From: Candidatus Uabimicrobium amorphum
GTDB lineage: Bacteria; Planctomycetota; Uabimicrobiia; Uabimicrobiales; Uabimicrobiaceae
NCBI RefSeq assembly: GCF_009002475.1
Contig: NZ_AP019860.1
Location: forward strand, 1,364,001 to 1,428,000
Reading direction: 5' to 3'
DNA length: 64,000 nt
Positions 38,046-47,300 of the stretch are shown piece by piece. A model generated the notes under the pieces. It did no database searches and was not told the DNA's origin. It was given only the letters and a program-made list of their open reading frames with translations. How positions within the stretch are numbered: the first letter of the stretch is position 1; the number at the start of each line of letters is the position of its first letter. The position numbers and the translations under genes were made by a program.

Positions 38046-38969
38046 ATGATTCGTTATTTCACACTTGTTATCTTATTCTGCGCTTGTTTTGTGCAAGCTG
38101 ATTGGCGTGAAAAAATTGCCACCTGTCCTGTTTGTTTAAAACAAACTGCATTTTTGCAACCTGCATCATTTTCCAATGAAATATACATGCGTCCATCGCG
38201 TTTTCAATACGTGTTTTGGCCATTTACAGATACACGCTCTATTTACTGTTGTCAGAAGTGCTCTTACTCTACTTTTTCCTGGCATTTTCATGCCCTTCCT
38301 GCAAATAAATTGATTGCCGTTACCGATGCGTTGAAGGAAATGAATCACGATTTATCTAAATACGAAGATTACACGGCAATTCCTATTTCTACGCGTATGA
38401 GGATTGCGGAGAAAGTTTATGAGGTTTGGGGACTTGGGCATGATCACTTTTGGGCTGAATTTTACCGAACCAAAGCATATCATCTTGAAAAAGAAGCGGA
38501 TAATTCGAAAAACAAGAAGAAGGCTCTTGAGAGAAAACAGCCACAGGTTTTGGAAAAGCGCAAACACCCTGGCGCAACACGGTCGATACTATCGGCAGTA
38601 TTTTATCCTGTGTTGAAGTTTTTAATTACACAACAAACAAAAGATTTCTTGCAACATTATCGGCACCAACAAATGAGTGAAGAGCAAGACATTCTTTACA
38701 AAGAAGCCACCGAAGATCGTAAAAAGGCACTCGCAATTGCCGAAGAAGTTTTAAAGCAACCTCAACAGGACTTTTTTCCTCACAAAGAGTGTTACTTTAT
38801 TGCCGGAGCAATGAGTTATCTTATTAAAGATTATAAAAAGGCAAAAAAACATTTTAACGATGGTCTAAAAATTGACTATACAACAAAACAAATGAGTGCA
38901 GAAGAAGCTCAAGAATACAATAAATATTTAAATAAACTACTACAGGAATATCTCAAAAAGCTAGAATAA
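38046..38969 (+). CDS. DUF2225 secreted protein
   Basis: 307 residues. A signal peptide (MIRYFTLVILFCACFVQA) precedes TCPVCLKQTAFLQPAS and CCQKCSYSTFSWHF, two CxxC pairs that match the zinc-ribbon-like start of DUF2225. The C-terminal half is helical with a TPR-like repeat (YFIAGAMSYLIKDYKKAKKHFNDGL). Function of the family is unknown. AGGAG lies ten bases before the ATG. It begins a run of four or five envelope genes (gaps 10, 32 and 60 bases). Confidence 0.8.
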   Translation: MIRYFTLVILFCACFVQADWREKIATCPVCLKQTAFLQPASFSNEIYMRPSRFQYVFWPFTDTRSIYCCQKCSYSTFSWHFHALPANKLIAVTDALKEMNHDLSKYEDYTAIPISTRMRIAEKVYEVWGLGHDHFWAEFYRTKAYHLEKEADNSKNKKKALERKQPQVLEKRKHPGATRSILSAVFYPVLKFLITQQTKDFLQHYRHQQMSEEQDILYKEATEDRKKALAIAEEVLKQPQQDFFPHKECYFIAGAMSYLIKDYKKAKKHFNDGLKIDYTTKQMSAEEAQEYNKYLNKLLQEYLKKLE

Positions 38970-38979
38970 GGGGAGTGCG

Positions 38980-39591
38980 ATGAAGAAGAGTGTTGGATTT
39001 CTAAGTGTTTTGTTTGTGATTATTGTTATTGTGAATGCTTGGAGTATAGTATCGCTTTTTGATCAATACAGTATCTACAACGAAGCTTCACAAAATAATA
39101 TCCTTTCTGTGGAAACTGTCGAAGAAAGTAATGTGCAAATGCAGTTACTGACGATTACACAAATGATTTTATATATTTTGATATTTATCACTTTTTGTTT
39201 GTGGTTCTATGGGGTGCATGAAGATCTAGAAAGTTTAGGGGCAAAAGACCTAAAATATAGTCACGGGCAGACATTTTGGGGCTTTATTATTCCTATTGTC
39301 AATATTGTTCGTCCTTACCGTATTGCGAAAGAAGTGTGGACACAAAGTTCCAAAGACTCAGCAAAAAAGTCATTTGTGGTTTTATTTTGGTGGCTTAGTG
39401 TACTACTTACGATCGTTTTAGGGTATGTAAGTGGCTTATTGGTCGCTTTTTCTGACGATGTGGAAACTTTCAAAAACTCCATCTTAGCTCTGATCGCTGC
39501 GGATGCGCTGGGCGTTTTTGCGGCGATGTTTGCTTTTTCTATGGTTCGTAGTATTGAAAAACTACAAAAAGAGAGTTATGCCACCAATTGA
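38980..39591 (+). CDS. DUF4328 polytopic membrane protein
   Basis: 203 residues with about four hydrophobic helices. The central LWFYGVHEDLESLGAKDLKYSHGQTFWGFIIPIVNIVRPYRIAKEVW contains the conserved pattern of DUF4328 (small polar loop, then FIPI-N--PY---EVW). Function unknown. It starts 10 bases after the DUF2225 stop with GGGGAG upstream, so the two are probably co-translated. Confidence 0.8.
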   Translation: MKKSVGFLSVLFVIIVIVNAWSIVSLFDQYSIYNEASQNNILSVETVEESNVQMQLLTITQMILYILIFITFCLWFYGVHEDLESLGAKDLKYSHGQTFWGFIIPIVNIVRPYRIAKEVWTQSSKDSAKKSFVVLFWWLSVLLTIVLGYVSGLLVAFSDDVETFKNSILALIAADALGVFAAMFAFSMVRSIEKLQKESYATN

Positions 39592-39623
39592 GTTTTAGGT
39601 GAAACTTTGGAGAGGATGAATTA

Positions 39624-40517
39624 ATGTTTAGAATACCAATTTTATTAGCGCTTTTTTGCAGTTTTTTATACGCGGAAATACAATTTCAAGCCAATGTAGT
39701 TTGTGAAAATAATGAAGTAATATTTTCCGCCACAGCTTATGAAGATGGCCGTGTAAGAAAAGATTTAAACGTTGTTGTCAACGACGAAAAAATAGGTTAC
39801 CACCCCGTTTTAGGTTACATAAGCGGTTTCCCTTCTTTGAAACCAGGTGATACAGCATCGGTAGTCGTGACAAATACAAACGGAGATGTCGTATTTGCAG
39901 ACGATGTAGTGTTACCACTTGTGCCTAGTTTGATTGATCCACAACTTAAAATGGATAAACTCTATCCCACTGTTTATCAATGGCAAGCGACAAGTCCTTT
40001 CATGTACTTTAGCTATGAAAACAATAATGGTGCATCTTTTGAAAAATATTTTTACAACTCTGAGGCTAGCATCGAAATCCCTACAGAGACGCTTGAAGCC
40101 GGTAATGGTTATATCACGATTTGTGCTTTAAGTGGAGATGCTGAAAAGTCATCTTTAATTGCATCAAGTGTTGTATCGCAAAAAGTGAATGTGGACGGAG
40201 AGCGTAAACAATTGAGAGACAAACTACCACCTGCCAAGAGTTGGAAAGACTCCTTTGAAATTCCAAAGGTTGGCAAACGTACATTTGATCTAAATGCTTA
40301 CATCATGCCACACGATGGTAACTTTAAAGTCGGAGGACGCAATCGTCGCTTTAAGGCAAGTGTTATCGTCGTTTATTATAACGAACAACCCATCTGGACT
40401 TGGGATCGTGTTTATAAATTTTCCAAAAAGAACTATTCGCAAAGTTTTGCAAGAAAAGCCCAAGAAATGATGGTTGTTGCAACTCACCACATACATTGTT
40501 GGGTTGATTTTAAATAA
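39624..40517 (+). CDS. Secreted beta-rich protein, unknown
   Basis: 297 residues with a signal peptide (MFRIPILLALFCSFLYA). The mature protein alternates short hydrophobic strands with D/N/G turns (Ig-like or carboxypeptidase-regulatory-like in the first 110 residues), then YPTVYQWQATSPFMYFSY and a C-terminal region with many aromatic residues. No named family recognised. Upstream DUF4328 gene is 32 bases away; a strong terminator follows, so it ends the operon. Confidence 0.65.
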   Translation: MFRIPILLALFCSFLYAEIQFQANVVCENNEVIFSATAYEDGRVRKDLNVVVNDEKIGYHPVLGYISGFPSLKPGDTASVVVTNTNGDVVFADDVVLPLVPSLIDPQLKMDKLYPTVYQWQATSPFMYFSYENNNGASFEKYFYNSEASIEIPTETLEAGNGYITICALSGDAEKSSLIASSVVSQKVNVDGERKQLRDKLPPAKSWKDSFEIPKVGKRTFDLNAYIMPHDGNFKVGGRNRRFKASVIVVYYNEQPIWTWDRVYKFSKKNYSQSFARKAQEMMVVATHHIHCWVDFK

Positions 40518-40526
40518 TTTTTTAAG

Positions 40527-40557
40527 AAGAGGATGTTGTGTTATATGGCATCCTCTT
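40527..40557 (+). terminator. Rho-independent terminator after the secreted protein at 39624
   Basis: Stem AAGAGGATG/CATCCTCTT (9 bp), 13-base loop, then TTTTTCATTT. It lies between the two envelope genes, 20 bases before the next start. Confidence 0.85.
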
Positions 40558-40577
40558 TTTTCATTTAAGGAGTGTAT

Positions 40578-41501
40578 ATGAAAAAAATCTTTTGTGTATT
40601 TTTACTCTGTATTCCCTTTGTGATAGATATATTTGGATATCGACAATTTTTATTTGGTGTTGGTTTTTGTGAAATTTCACCAGAATCTTTTGCGGAAAAC
40701 GCAACCATTGCCCCACCAAATTTCTTAGGAATATTTGAGGCGGTAGAGCTTTGTATTTTATTCTGTTACATTACGATTATTCGTCGCAATATTATCCGTT
40801 TAATTCTTATTATATCAACGGTCGTATTTTGTACTCTTGGAATGATACTGAGCTCTGTTGCTGATATTCTCGCTAGATCTACGATTTACTCTGTAGCAGT
40901 TGTCGATCTGATTTCCATTCAAAATATATGTGCTATGGCGGCATGTTTTTATCTATTTTCGCTGGCGTTTATGTGTATGAGTAACATTCTTTTTCGCCGC
41001 TTATCTTTCCTAAAAATGCTATCTCTAACTCTAATTGTTAGTGGCGCAGTCGGTGTGATATTGACGCGTTTTCATGTGATTGCCGATCCAAGGTGTTTAC
41101 AAATTGCTGCAATCAACGACACACTACGTTTCTCGGTCTCCGAACTTTTTTATCTGTTTGGATTGGAACTAGCATTTGTGACATACATCGGAGAGTTTTT
41201 GGAAAAGTATAGTGCAAAGATCGCGATGCAAAAGATTCAAGTGCTCGATCGTCAGTACAGAATCGCCGACTATTACTATCAGCGCGTGCATATGGGAGAA
41301 ATTGAGTGTGTGAGTCCAATGTGGGAAAGTATGCTCATTGGCAGTGGGCTTGACATAACACGTGTGGGACGTCAATACTATGGAGTTCCCGATCCTGACG
41401 TCATTCAGCAACAAATCCATTATGTCGAAGCCAGTCACAAACTCGTGCATTTTGTACCACACATAATCGCAATGCTCGTTTTAGTCGTTATTGTTTTATA
41501 A
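40578..41501 (+). CDS. Polytopic membrane protein, unknown
   Basis: About 307 residues with six or seven hydrophobic helices, ending in an additional one (HIIAMLVLVVIVL). ATG at 40578 follows AAGGAG by six bases. A cytosolic segment near 210-285 contains DRQYRIADYYYQRVHMGEIE. No family recognised. It is preceded by a terminator, so read-through or its own promoter is needed. Confidence 0.65.
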   Translation: MKKIFCVFLLCIPFVIDIFGYRQFLFGVGFCEISPESFAENATIAPPNFLGIFEAVELCILFCYITIIRRNIIRLILIISTVVFCTLGMILSSVADILARSTIYSVAVVDLISIQNICAMAACFYLFSLAFMCMSNILFRRLSFLKMLSLTLIVSGAVGVILTRFHVIADPRCLQIAAINDTLRFSVSELFYLFGLELAFVTYIGEFLEKYSAKIAMQKIQVLDRQYRIADYYYQRVHMGEIECVSPMWESMLIGSGLDITRVGRQYYGVPDPDVIQQQIHYVEASHKLVHFVPHIIAMLVLVVIVL

Positions 41502-41511
41502 ATGAATTACT

Positions 41512-41543
41512 ACAGGGTGCTTCGTAAAATGGAAGCATCCTGT
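41512..41543 (+). terminator. Hairpin after the membrane protein, without U-tract
   Basis: Stem ACAGGGTGCTTC/GAAGCATCCTGT (12 pairs, one G-U) with an 8-base loop, 10 bases after the stop codon. No T-run follows, so termination is uncertain; it could protect the 3' end. Confidence 0.45.
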
Positions 41544-41591
41544 GAACAATGACAAAACGGTATAGTGGATTGTTATTGTTCAAAATTTCTA

Positions 41592-41620
41592 TTGCATTTT
41601 GTCGAAAAAATAAGTATAAT
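41592..41620 (+). promoter_or_regulatory. Promoter for the Fe-S carrier gene
   Basis: TTGCAT, 17-base spacer and a perfect TATAAT, 54 bases before the ATG. The -10 box is part of a small palindrome AGTATAATTTTATACT. Confidence 0.7.
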
Positions 41621-41673
41621 TTTATACTAAATCTCTGTTATTTTATAACAATTTTATAAATGGAGGATTTGTG

Positions 41674-42009
41674 ATGGTCAACATAATAACAATTACAGAA
41701 GAATCAGCAAAACAAATCCAAAAAATACGCAAGAACGACAACATACCCGACGACCAATTTCTACGCGTTTCTGTTGTAGGAGGCGGGTGTTCTGGATTTT
41801 CTTATAAACTCTCATTTGAGAGTGAAAAACGAGAAGACGACATTGTTGTCGCTGAACACGATGTTCAGTTACATGTAGATGCAAAATCTGCACTGTATTT
41901 GAGCGGAACCACACTAGATTACAGTGGTGGGCTTAATGGCTCTGGATTTGAATTTACAAATCCCAATGCAGTACGCACTTGCGGCTGTGGTAGCTCATTT
42001 GCAATTTAG
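41674..42009 (+). CDS. HesB/IscA-family iron-sulfur carrier (ErpA-like)
   Basis: 111 residues, normal for A-type carriers. The three ligand cysteines are in place: C39 (GGGCSGF) and C103/C105 (TCGCGSSF). These proteins accept Fe-S clusters from the scaffold and hand them to targets. ATG has GGAGG eight bases upstream; a GTG directly before it is the alternative. It lies just upstream of acnB, a [4Fe-4S] enzyme, but a strong terminator separates the two, so any link is by function rather than transcript. Confidence 0.93.
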   Translation: MVNIITITEESAKQIQKIRKNDNIPDDQFLRVSVVGGGCSGFSYKLSFESEKREDDIVVAEHDVQLHVDAKSALYLSGTTLDYSGGLNGSGFEFTNPNAVRTCGCGSSFAI

Positions 42010-42038
42010 AGAAACAAGGTAACACTTGTTTCTCTAAA
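42005..42038 (+). terminator. Rho-independent terminator after the Fe-S carrier
   Basis: Perfect 14-bp stem TTTAGAGAAACAAG/CTTGTTTCTCTAAA with a 6-base loop, followed by TTTTG. The gene's stop codon lies in the left arm. Confidence 0.85.
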
Positions 42039-42188
42039 TTTTGAAAATTCAACCAATCTATACAACTTCAAAATAATACAAATTTACACACCTCATATAT
42101 ACATCTCATGTATAACAGGACTCTCTCCTAACCTTATGATCTTTTAGTCTGGTAAGTTATTTTCGGCCAGGTCCCTTAAACGAAAACA

Positions 42189-42224
42189 CCTGTACTCTTT
42201 TCTAGAGTATTCTAGCGGAACAGG
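42189..42224 (+). promoter_or_regulatory. Competing hairpins in the acnB leader
   Basis: CCTGTACTCT can pair with AGAGT and the downstream ACAGG, while CTAGA (42202-42206) can instead pair with TCTAG (42211-42215). The two folds share bases, so they exclude each other. Candidate RNA switch or simply chance; 37 bases before the acnB start. Confidence 0.3.
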
Positions 42225-42260
42225 AAATTCAAAAGTCTCTATAAATTAAGGAAATCTTTT

Positions 42261-45059
42261 ATGAGCAGATATAGTGAATATCTAAAAGAGATTGAAGAAA
42301 GAAAAGGTCAAGGACTTCATGCGAAGCCAATTGACACTGCTGAATTATTAAGCGAAGTTATTGCGCAAATCAAAGATTTGAATAATGAGCATCGCAAAGA
42401 CTCTCTTAATTTCTTTATCTACAATGTCTTGCCAGGAACCACCAGTGCGGCTGGTGTAAAAGCGGAGTTTTTAAAGGAAATCATTCTTGGTAAAGCGACC
42501 GTAGAAGAAATTTCGCCTGCTTCTGCCTTTGAGCAATTATCCCACATGAAAGGAGGACCTTCTGTTAAGGTTCTACTCGATTTAGCGTTGGGTGATGATG
42601 CTGCGATTGCCGGTGAGGCGGCAAAGGTTTTAAAGACTCAGGTATTCCTTTATGAAGCGGATACAGAACGTCTAGAAGAAGCTTTGAAAAATGGTAATGA
42701 AATCGCGAAAGATATTGTTGAAAGTTATGCACAAGCGGAATTTTTCACTAAACTGCCGGAGATAGAAGAAGAGATTAAAGTGGTTACTTTTGTCGCCGGG
42801 ATAGGCGATATCTCTACAGATTTACTGTCACCAGGTAGTGATGCCCACTCTAGATCAGACCGTGAGTTACATGGTCAATGTATGTTTGAGCACAACAAAG
42901 AGAAACAAAACGAACTCAAGGCTCTACAGGAAGCACATCCCGATAAGAGAGTCATGTTAGTTGCCGAGAAGGGAACTATGGGAGTAGGTTCTTCGCGAAT
43001 GTCAGGCGTAAACAACGTCGCACTTTGGATCGGAAAACCTGCCAGTCCGTATGTACCATTTATTAACTTTGCTCCCATCGTGGCAGGTACCAACGGTATT
43101 TCACCTATCTTCCTTACCACTGTTGGTGTAACAGGTGGTATTGGTTTAGATCTCAAAAACTGGGTGAAAAAACGTGATGAAGAGGGGAATGTCGTCGTCG
43201 ATGAAGAGGGCGAACCCGTTTTAGAACAAGCATATTCTGTGGATACAGGTACCGTTCTTACCATTAATACCAAAACCAAAAAACTGTACAATGGCGACCA
43301 GGAGTTAATGGACATCTCATCTGCTTTTACCCCACAGAAAATGGAATTTATGAGAGCCGGAGGTTCATACGCCATTGTATTTGGTAAAAAACTTCAGGCA
43401 TTTGCCGCAAAAGCACTTGGGATCGAAGTTCCACCAGTTTTTGCTACATCCAAAGAAATCTCTCACGAAGGACAAGGTCTTACGGCCGTCGAAAAAATAT
43501 TCAACAAAAATGCTGTGGGGACTTCGGGTGCCACATTGCATGCTGGTTCATACGTTCGTGTGAATGTAGATATTGTCGGTTCTCAGGACACCACAGGTCT
43601 CATGACTTCTCAGGAATTGGAAATGATGGCGGCTACGGTGATTTCACCAATTGTTCAGGGCGCTTATCAGTCAGGTTGTCACACCGCTTCGGTATGGGAT
43701 GTGAAGGCGCAAAGAAACACACCAAGATTGATGAAGTTTATGAATGATTTTGGCCTGATTACCGGTCGTGACCCAGAAGATAAGTATCATGCCATGACCG
43801 ACGTAATTCACAAGGTACTCAACGATCTTACGGTAGACGACAGGTGGGTGATTATCGGTGGTGACTCTCATACGAGAATGTCAAAGGGGGTTGCTTTCGG
43901 AGCTGACTCGGGAACTGTTGCACTCGCACTTGCCACTGGTGAAGCCTCTATGCCAATACCGGAATCTGTAAAAGTAACCTTCAAAGGCGAAATGAAAGAT
44001 CACATGGACTTTCGCGATGTTGTGCATGCAACACAATCGCAAATGCTCAAGAAGTTTGGTGGCGAAAATGTATTCCAAGGTAGAGTTATCGAAGTTCATA
44101 TAGGAACCCTGCCTTCTGATCAGGCTTTCACCTTTACCGACTGGACAGCAGAGATGAAAGCAAAAGCGTCTATTTGTATTTCTGAAGCGGATACCCTTAT
44201 CGAGTCGCTTGAGATTGCAAAGAGTCGAATTCAAACAATGATCGATAAGGGCATGGACAATGAGAAGCAAGTCCTTCAAGGTCTTATCGATAGAGCAAAC
44301 AACAGAATTGAAGAGGTGAAGACCGGCAAAAAGCCGCCATTAACCCCTGACGAAAATGCGAAGTACTACGCAGAATTTGTCGTTGACTTAGATGCTATCG
44401 ATGAGCCAATGATTGCCGATCCTGATGTTCACAACGAAGATGTATCCAAACGTTACACTCACGACACCATTCGCGATCTTACCTACTATAAGGGCGAAAA
44501 GCACGTAGATCTTGGTTTTGTAGGGTCTTGCATGGTTCACAAGGGTGACATCAAGATTGTTGCTAAAATGCTCAAAAATTTAGAAGAACAGTCGGGAATG
44601 GTAGAGTTTAAAGCACCTCTTGTCGTTACAGCGCCTACCTACAATATCATTGAGGAACTCAAAGAGGAAGGTGACTGGGAAATACTACAGAGGTATTCCG
44701 GTTTTGAATTTGATGATGCGGCCCCTAAACAACAAGCTCGTACCGAGTACGAAAATATCTTGTATCTGGAAAGACCGGGTTGTAACCTATGTATGGGGAA
44801 CCAAGAAAAGGCTGCAAAAGGTGATACGGTGATGTCTACTTCTACGCGTTTATTCCAAGGAAGAGTTGTAAAAGACTCGGATCGCAAGAAGGGGGAATCA
44901 TTACTTGCATCAACACCCGTCGTGGTTCTTTCTGCGATTCTTGGTAGAATACCTACGATCGATGAATACAAGTCCGCGGTACAAGGTATCGAGTTGACAA
45001 AATTTGCACCGCCGTTGAAACAGATGACCTCCGCACCATCTCATTTACTTTCTTACTAG
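42261..45059 (+). CDS. acnB: Bifunctional aconitase B / 2-methylisocitrate dehydratase
   Basis: 932 residues, slightly longer than E. coli AcnB (865). The N-terminal part shows the AcnB HEAT-like domain (SRYSEYLKEIEERKGQGLHAKP), followed by the swivel domain and core with ligand cysteines in GCNLCMGNQ and GFVGSCMVHKGD. Insertions include an acidic loop near residues 310-325 (DEEGNVVVDEEGEP). It isomerises citrate to isocitrate in the TCA cycle. AAGGAAA lies six bases before the ATG. The 31-bp repeat element begins at the base after its stop codon. Confidence 0.95.
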   Translation: MSRYSEYLKEIEERKGQGLHAKPIDTAELLSEVIAQIKDLNNEHRKDSLNFFIYNVLPGTTSAAGVKAEFLKEIILGKATVEEISPASAFEQLSHMKGGPSVKVLLDLALGDDAAIAGEAAKVLKTQVFLYEADTERLEEALKNGNEIAKDIVESYAQAEFFTKLPEIEEEIKVVTFVAGIGDISTDLLSPGSDAHSRSDRELHGQCMFEHNKEKQNELKALQEAHPDKRVMLVAEKGTMGVGSSRMSGVNNVALWIGKPASPYVPFINFAPIVAGTNGISPIFLTTVGVTGGIGLDLKNWVKKRDEEGNVVVDEEGEPVLEQAYSVDTGTVLTINTKTKKLYNGDQELMDISSAFTPQKMEFMRAGGSYAIVFGKKLQAFAAKALGIEVPPVFATSKEISHEGQGLTAVEKIFNKNAVGTSGATLHAGSYVRVNVDIVGSQDTTGLMTSQELEMMAATVISPIVQGAYQSGCHTASVWDVKAQRNTPRLMKFMNDFGLITGRDPEDKYHAMTDVIHKVLNDLTVDDRWVIIGGDSHTRMSKGVAFGADSGTVALALATGEASMPIPESVKVTFKGEMKDHMDFRDVVHATQSQMLKKFGGENVFQGRVIEVHIGTLPSDQAFTFTDWTAEMKAKASICISEADTLIESLEIAKSRIQTMIDKGMDNEKQVLQGLIDRANNRIEEVKTGKKPPLTPDENAKYYAEFVVDLDAIDEPMIADPDVHNEDVSKRYTHDTIRDLTYYKGEKHVDLGFVGSCMVHKGDIKIVAKMLKNLEEQSGMVEFKAPLVVTAPTYNIIEELKEEGDWEILQRYSGFEFDDAAPKQQARTEYENILYLERPGCNLCMGNQEKAAKGDTVMSTSTRLFQGRVVKDSDRKKGESLLASTPVVVLSAILGRIPTIDEYKSAVQGIELTKFAPPLKQMTSAPSHLLSY

Positions 45060-45423
45060 TTTTCAGATTGGGTGCCCTCACCATCGAATTTATTTTCGTA
45101 TTAGTTTGAGTTTTTCAGATTGGGTGCCCTCACCATCGAATTAGCAGTTACAGCTAGGCTGTAATCTGCTATTCTTATACCTCTCCCACAGGGAGAGGTG
45201 TAATGCTTCTCTTTTGTTAAAAACTAAATTTGCTTGAGTTGCGGGACAAAGTAGGGATGTAATACACTCTTTTGATGGATGTTGCATTGTGATACGCATC
45301 ATAGAAAACGAATGGAATCAAATTCAGACGCGTTACGCCTCTCCCTGTGGGAGAGGCATGAGAATTGAGGCTTTTAGCGAAGCTAAAACCTTAAATTCGA
45401 TGGTGAGGGCACCAATCTGAAAA
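45060..45423. repeat. MITE/REP-like element after acnB
   Basis: A 31-base sequence (starts TTTTCAGATTGGGTGCCCTC) occurs at 45060-45090, again at 45112-45142, and as an inverted copy with one base missing at 45394-45423. Inside lie two 21-base perfect hairpins, ACCTCTCCC-ACA-GGGAGAGGT (45179-45199) and GCCTCTCCC-TGT-GGGAGAGGC (45337-45357). There is no coding sequence in the 394-base gap 45060-45453. The layout of terminal inverted repeats around hairpins is that of a miniature inverted-repeat or REP/BIME-type element. The CTCTCCC/GGTGAGGGC motif recurs in such elements of many bacteria. Confidence 0.65.
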
Positions 45424-45453
45424 CGAATCCCTACCACAAAATCACTTCTAACT

Positions 45454-47295
45454 CTATTTTATGTCAAACAAATCTTGTAATTGAATACGCATCAATTCCT
45501 GCTGTTTGCGATCTCTTTTTTTTATCCAATATTGTAGCGAATGTGGTACTTGCACCGCATTTTGTTGATAAAAATTATATGTATCGACGATTCCGCGCAA
45601 AGCACGATATGAACCTAGTTTTTCTGCCTGTAGATAATAACCCAGTGACTTTTGCAAATGCAAATCGGGACTCCCTGGCAAAGAATGGAAATACCCCAAC
45701 ATACACATCGCTTCACGATAGCCAAGTTCCGCGGCTTTAACATACAAATATCTCTTTTTACTGCGATTAGCATAAGATATGATGAGAGGTGCAAATTGCT
45801 TTTCCTCGCCCAATTCGTAACACTCCTGCAATTTTTGCATTTGATTGGTTAATGTGTAGTAATTGACAAGCTGTAATGTTGCTTCGAAAAAACCCTTACG
45901 GTGTAACGCGTGTAACTTTTCGTAAGCCAATGGCAAATTTTTCTCTACCCCTAAACCGCGGTAATACATAAGCCCCTGGCAGTATAACGCGTCATCGTCT
46001 GTTGCGGCAAGTAGTGGTTGAATATAGCCTTTTCTCCTAAGAAAAGTGGCTATGTCCCTATCAGCCTGTCTAAGGAGCTCTTTTTCTTGTTTTTCTGGCA
46101 TGAAGCGATTGCGTATAATTAACCAAAAAATGCGATAACCATAGACATAATACCGCGGATTTTTATCCCACCTAATCGTTTCTTTGATCTCTAGCCAAGC
46201 TTTTTCAATACGATACAAGTGATGTTGTTTTTTACTCTCCGCAAAATGATGCTGCGCTTTTTTGCGATTTTGCTCTTCTAGTATTTTTTGTGGGTCGTGT
46301 TTTTGTGTTGTTTTTTTCTTTCCTACGTTTCTCGGTTTAGACGTTTGGCGAAGAAATAGGAAACTCGTCACCAAAATCACCACCACACTAACAGCAACTA
46401 TGTAAGATATCGGAAATTTTTTGCGTTTTATTTTTACCCGTCCGGTATTGCGTACGGCAAGGCCTTTACGGAAGTTTCGTAAATCCCGGGCCATCTTTGC
46501 CGCACTCGAGTAGCGTTTTGCCTTGTCCTTTTGCAATGCACAAAAACATATATCTTGCAACTCTTTAGCTATTGTTCGTGGCATAGGTTGTGGAGGTTTA
46601 TTAAGTACCAGAAACAATAAATTGGCTTGGCCTTCGGATTTAAAAATAGGACGCTGTGCTAAAACTTCATACAACGTGGCACCCAACGCATAAATGTCGG
46701 TAAGATGGTCGACTTTTTTTCCAGAGATTTGCTCCGGGGAAGCATACAGCAATGTACCTAGCATACTACCTGATTGCGTTAGAGTGCTACAGTCCGTAGC
46801 GCGCGCCAAGCCAAAATCCATCACTACTGGTTCGTTGTTTTGAGTAACGAGGATGTTACTTGGTTTTATATCGCGGTGAATCACTCCTTGGCCATGGGCA
46901 TAATGTATTGCATTGATTACTTGGATCATAATGTCGATGATTTGATTCTTTTTGAGTTTTTTTGCTGCTTCTTTTAACGTGGTGCCATCTATGTAATCCA
47001 TAGTAAAAAAGTATTGTTTTTCAAAAACATCGATATCGTAAACGCGAATAATATTTTTGTGTTGTAGACTGGCTAGAGTTTTTGCTTCGCGAAGAAAACG
47101 TCGATTCTCGGTTTCGTTGGCATTTTTTCCAGATAACAGAACCTTGAGAGCAATAACTCTATTGATTTTTGCGTCAAAAGCTTTGTAAACGCGTCCCATT
47201 CCGCCCGCCCCTATTTCTTGCAAAATTTGATAGCGTTTGGCTTTACCGAAATAACGAGCTTCGTTTGAGGTTTGCGTGTCTCGAAATTGGTCCAA
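45454..47295 (-). CDS. Ser/Thr protein kinase with Sel1-like repeats
   Basis: 613 residues. The start is TTG (with AAGGA six bases upstream); the only upstream ATG runs into a stop. Kinase domain about 22-285: GAGGMGRVYKA, K51, HRD at 140-142, DFG at 160-162, all catalytic residues kept. One membrane helix near 300-320. The external part has Sel1-type repeats (LYCQGLMYYRGLGVEKNLPLAYEKL; AMCMLGYFHSLPGS; YYLQAEKLGSYRAL). Sel1 solenoids bind proteins, so this looks like a receptor kinase. The start codon is buried in a palindrome (see that feature). Confidence 0.92.
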   Translation of the reverse strand: MDQFRDTQTSNEARYFGKAKRYQILQEIGAGGMGRVYKAFDAKINRVIALKVLLSGKNANETENRRFLREAKTLASLQHKNIIRVYDIDVFEKQYFFTMDYIDGTTLKEAAKKLKKNQIIDIMIQVINAIHYAHGQGVIHRDIKPSNILVTQNNEPVVMDFGLARATDCSTLTQSGSMLGTLLYASPEQISGKKVDHLTDIYALGATLYEVLAQRPIFKSEGQANLLFLVLNKPPQPMPRTIAKELQDICFCALQKDKAKRYSSAAKMARDLRNFRKGLAVRNTGRVKIKRKKFPISYIVAVSVVVILVTSFLFLRQTSKPRNVGKKKTTQKHDPQKILEEQNRKKAQHHFAESKKQHHLYRIEKAWLEIKETIRWDKNPRYYVYGYRIFWLIIRNRFMPEKQEKELLRQADRDIATFLRRKGYIQPLLAATDDDALYCQGLMYYRGLGVEKNLPLAYEKLHALHRKGFFEATLQLVNYYTLTNQMQKLQECYELGEEKQFAPLIISYANRSKKRYLYVKAAELGYREAMCMLGYFHSLPGSPDLHLQKSLGYYLQAEKLGSYRALRGIVDTYNFYQQNAVQVPHSLQYWIKKRDRKQQELMRIQLQDLFDIK

Positions 47296-47300
47296 TTTCG
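47282..47300 (-). promoter_or_regulatory. Palindrome covering the kinase TTG start
   Basis: CGAAATTGGTCCAATTTCG is a 19-base perfect palindrome; in the mRNA an 8-bp hairpin would hold the TTG start codon in its stem. It may limit translation or be an operator. Confidence 0.4.

Noticed and set aside
45060..45142. CRISPR array
   Set aside because: Only two direct copies with a 21-base gap plus an inverted copy; no regular spacers and no cas genes.
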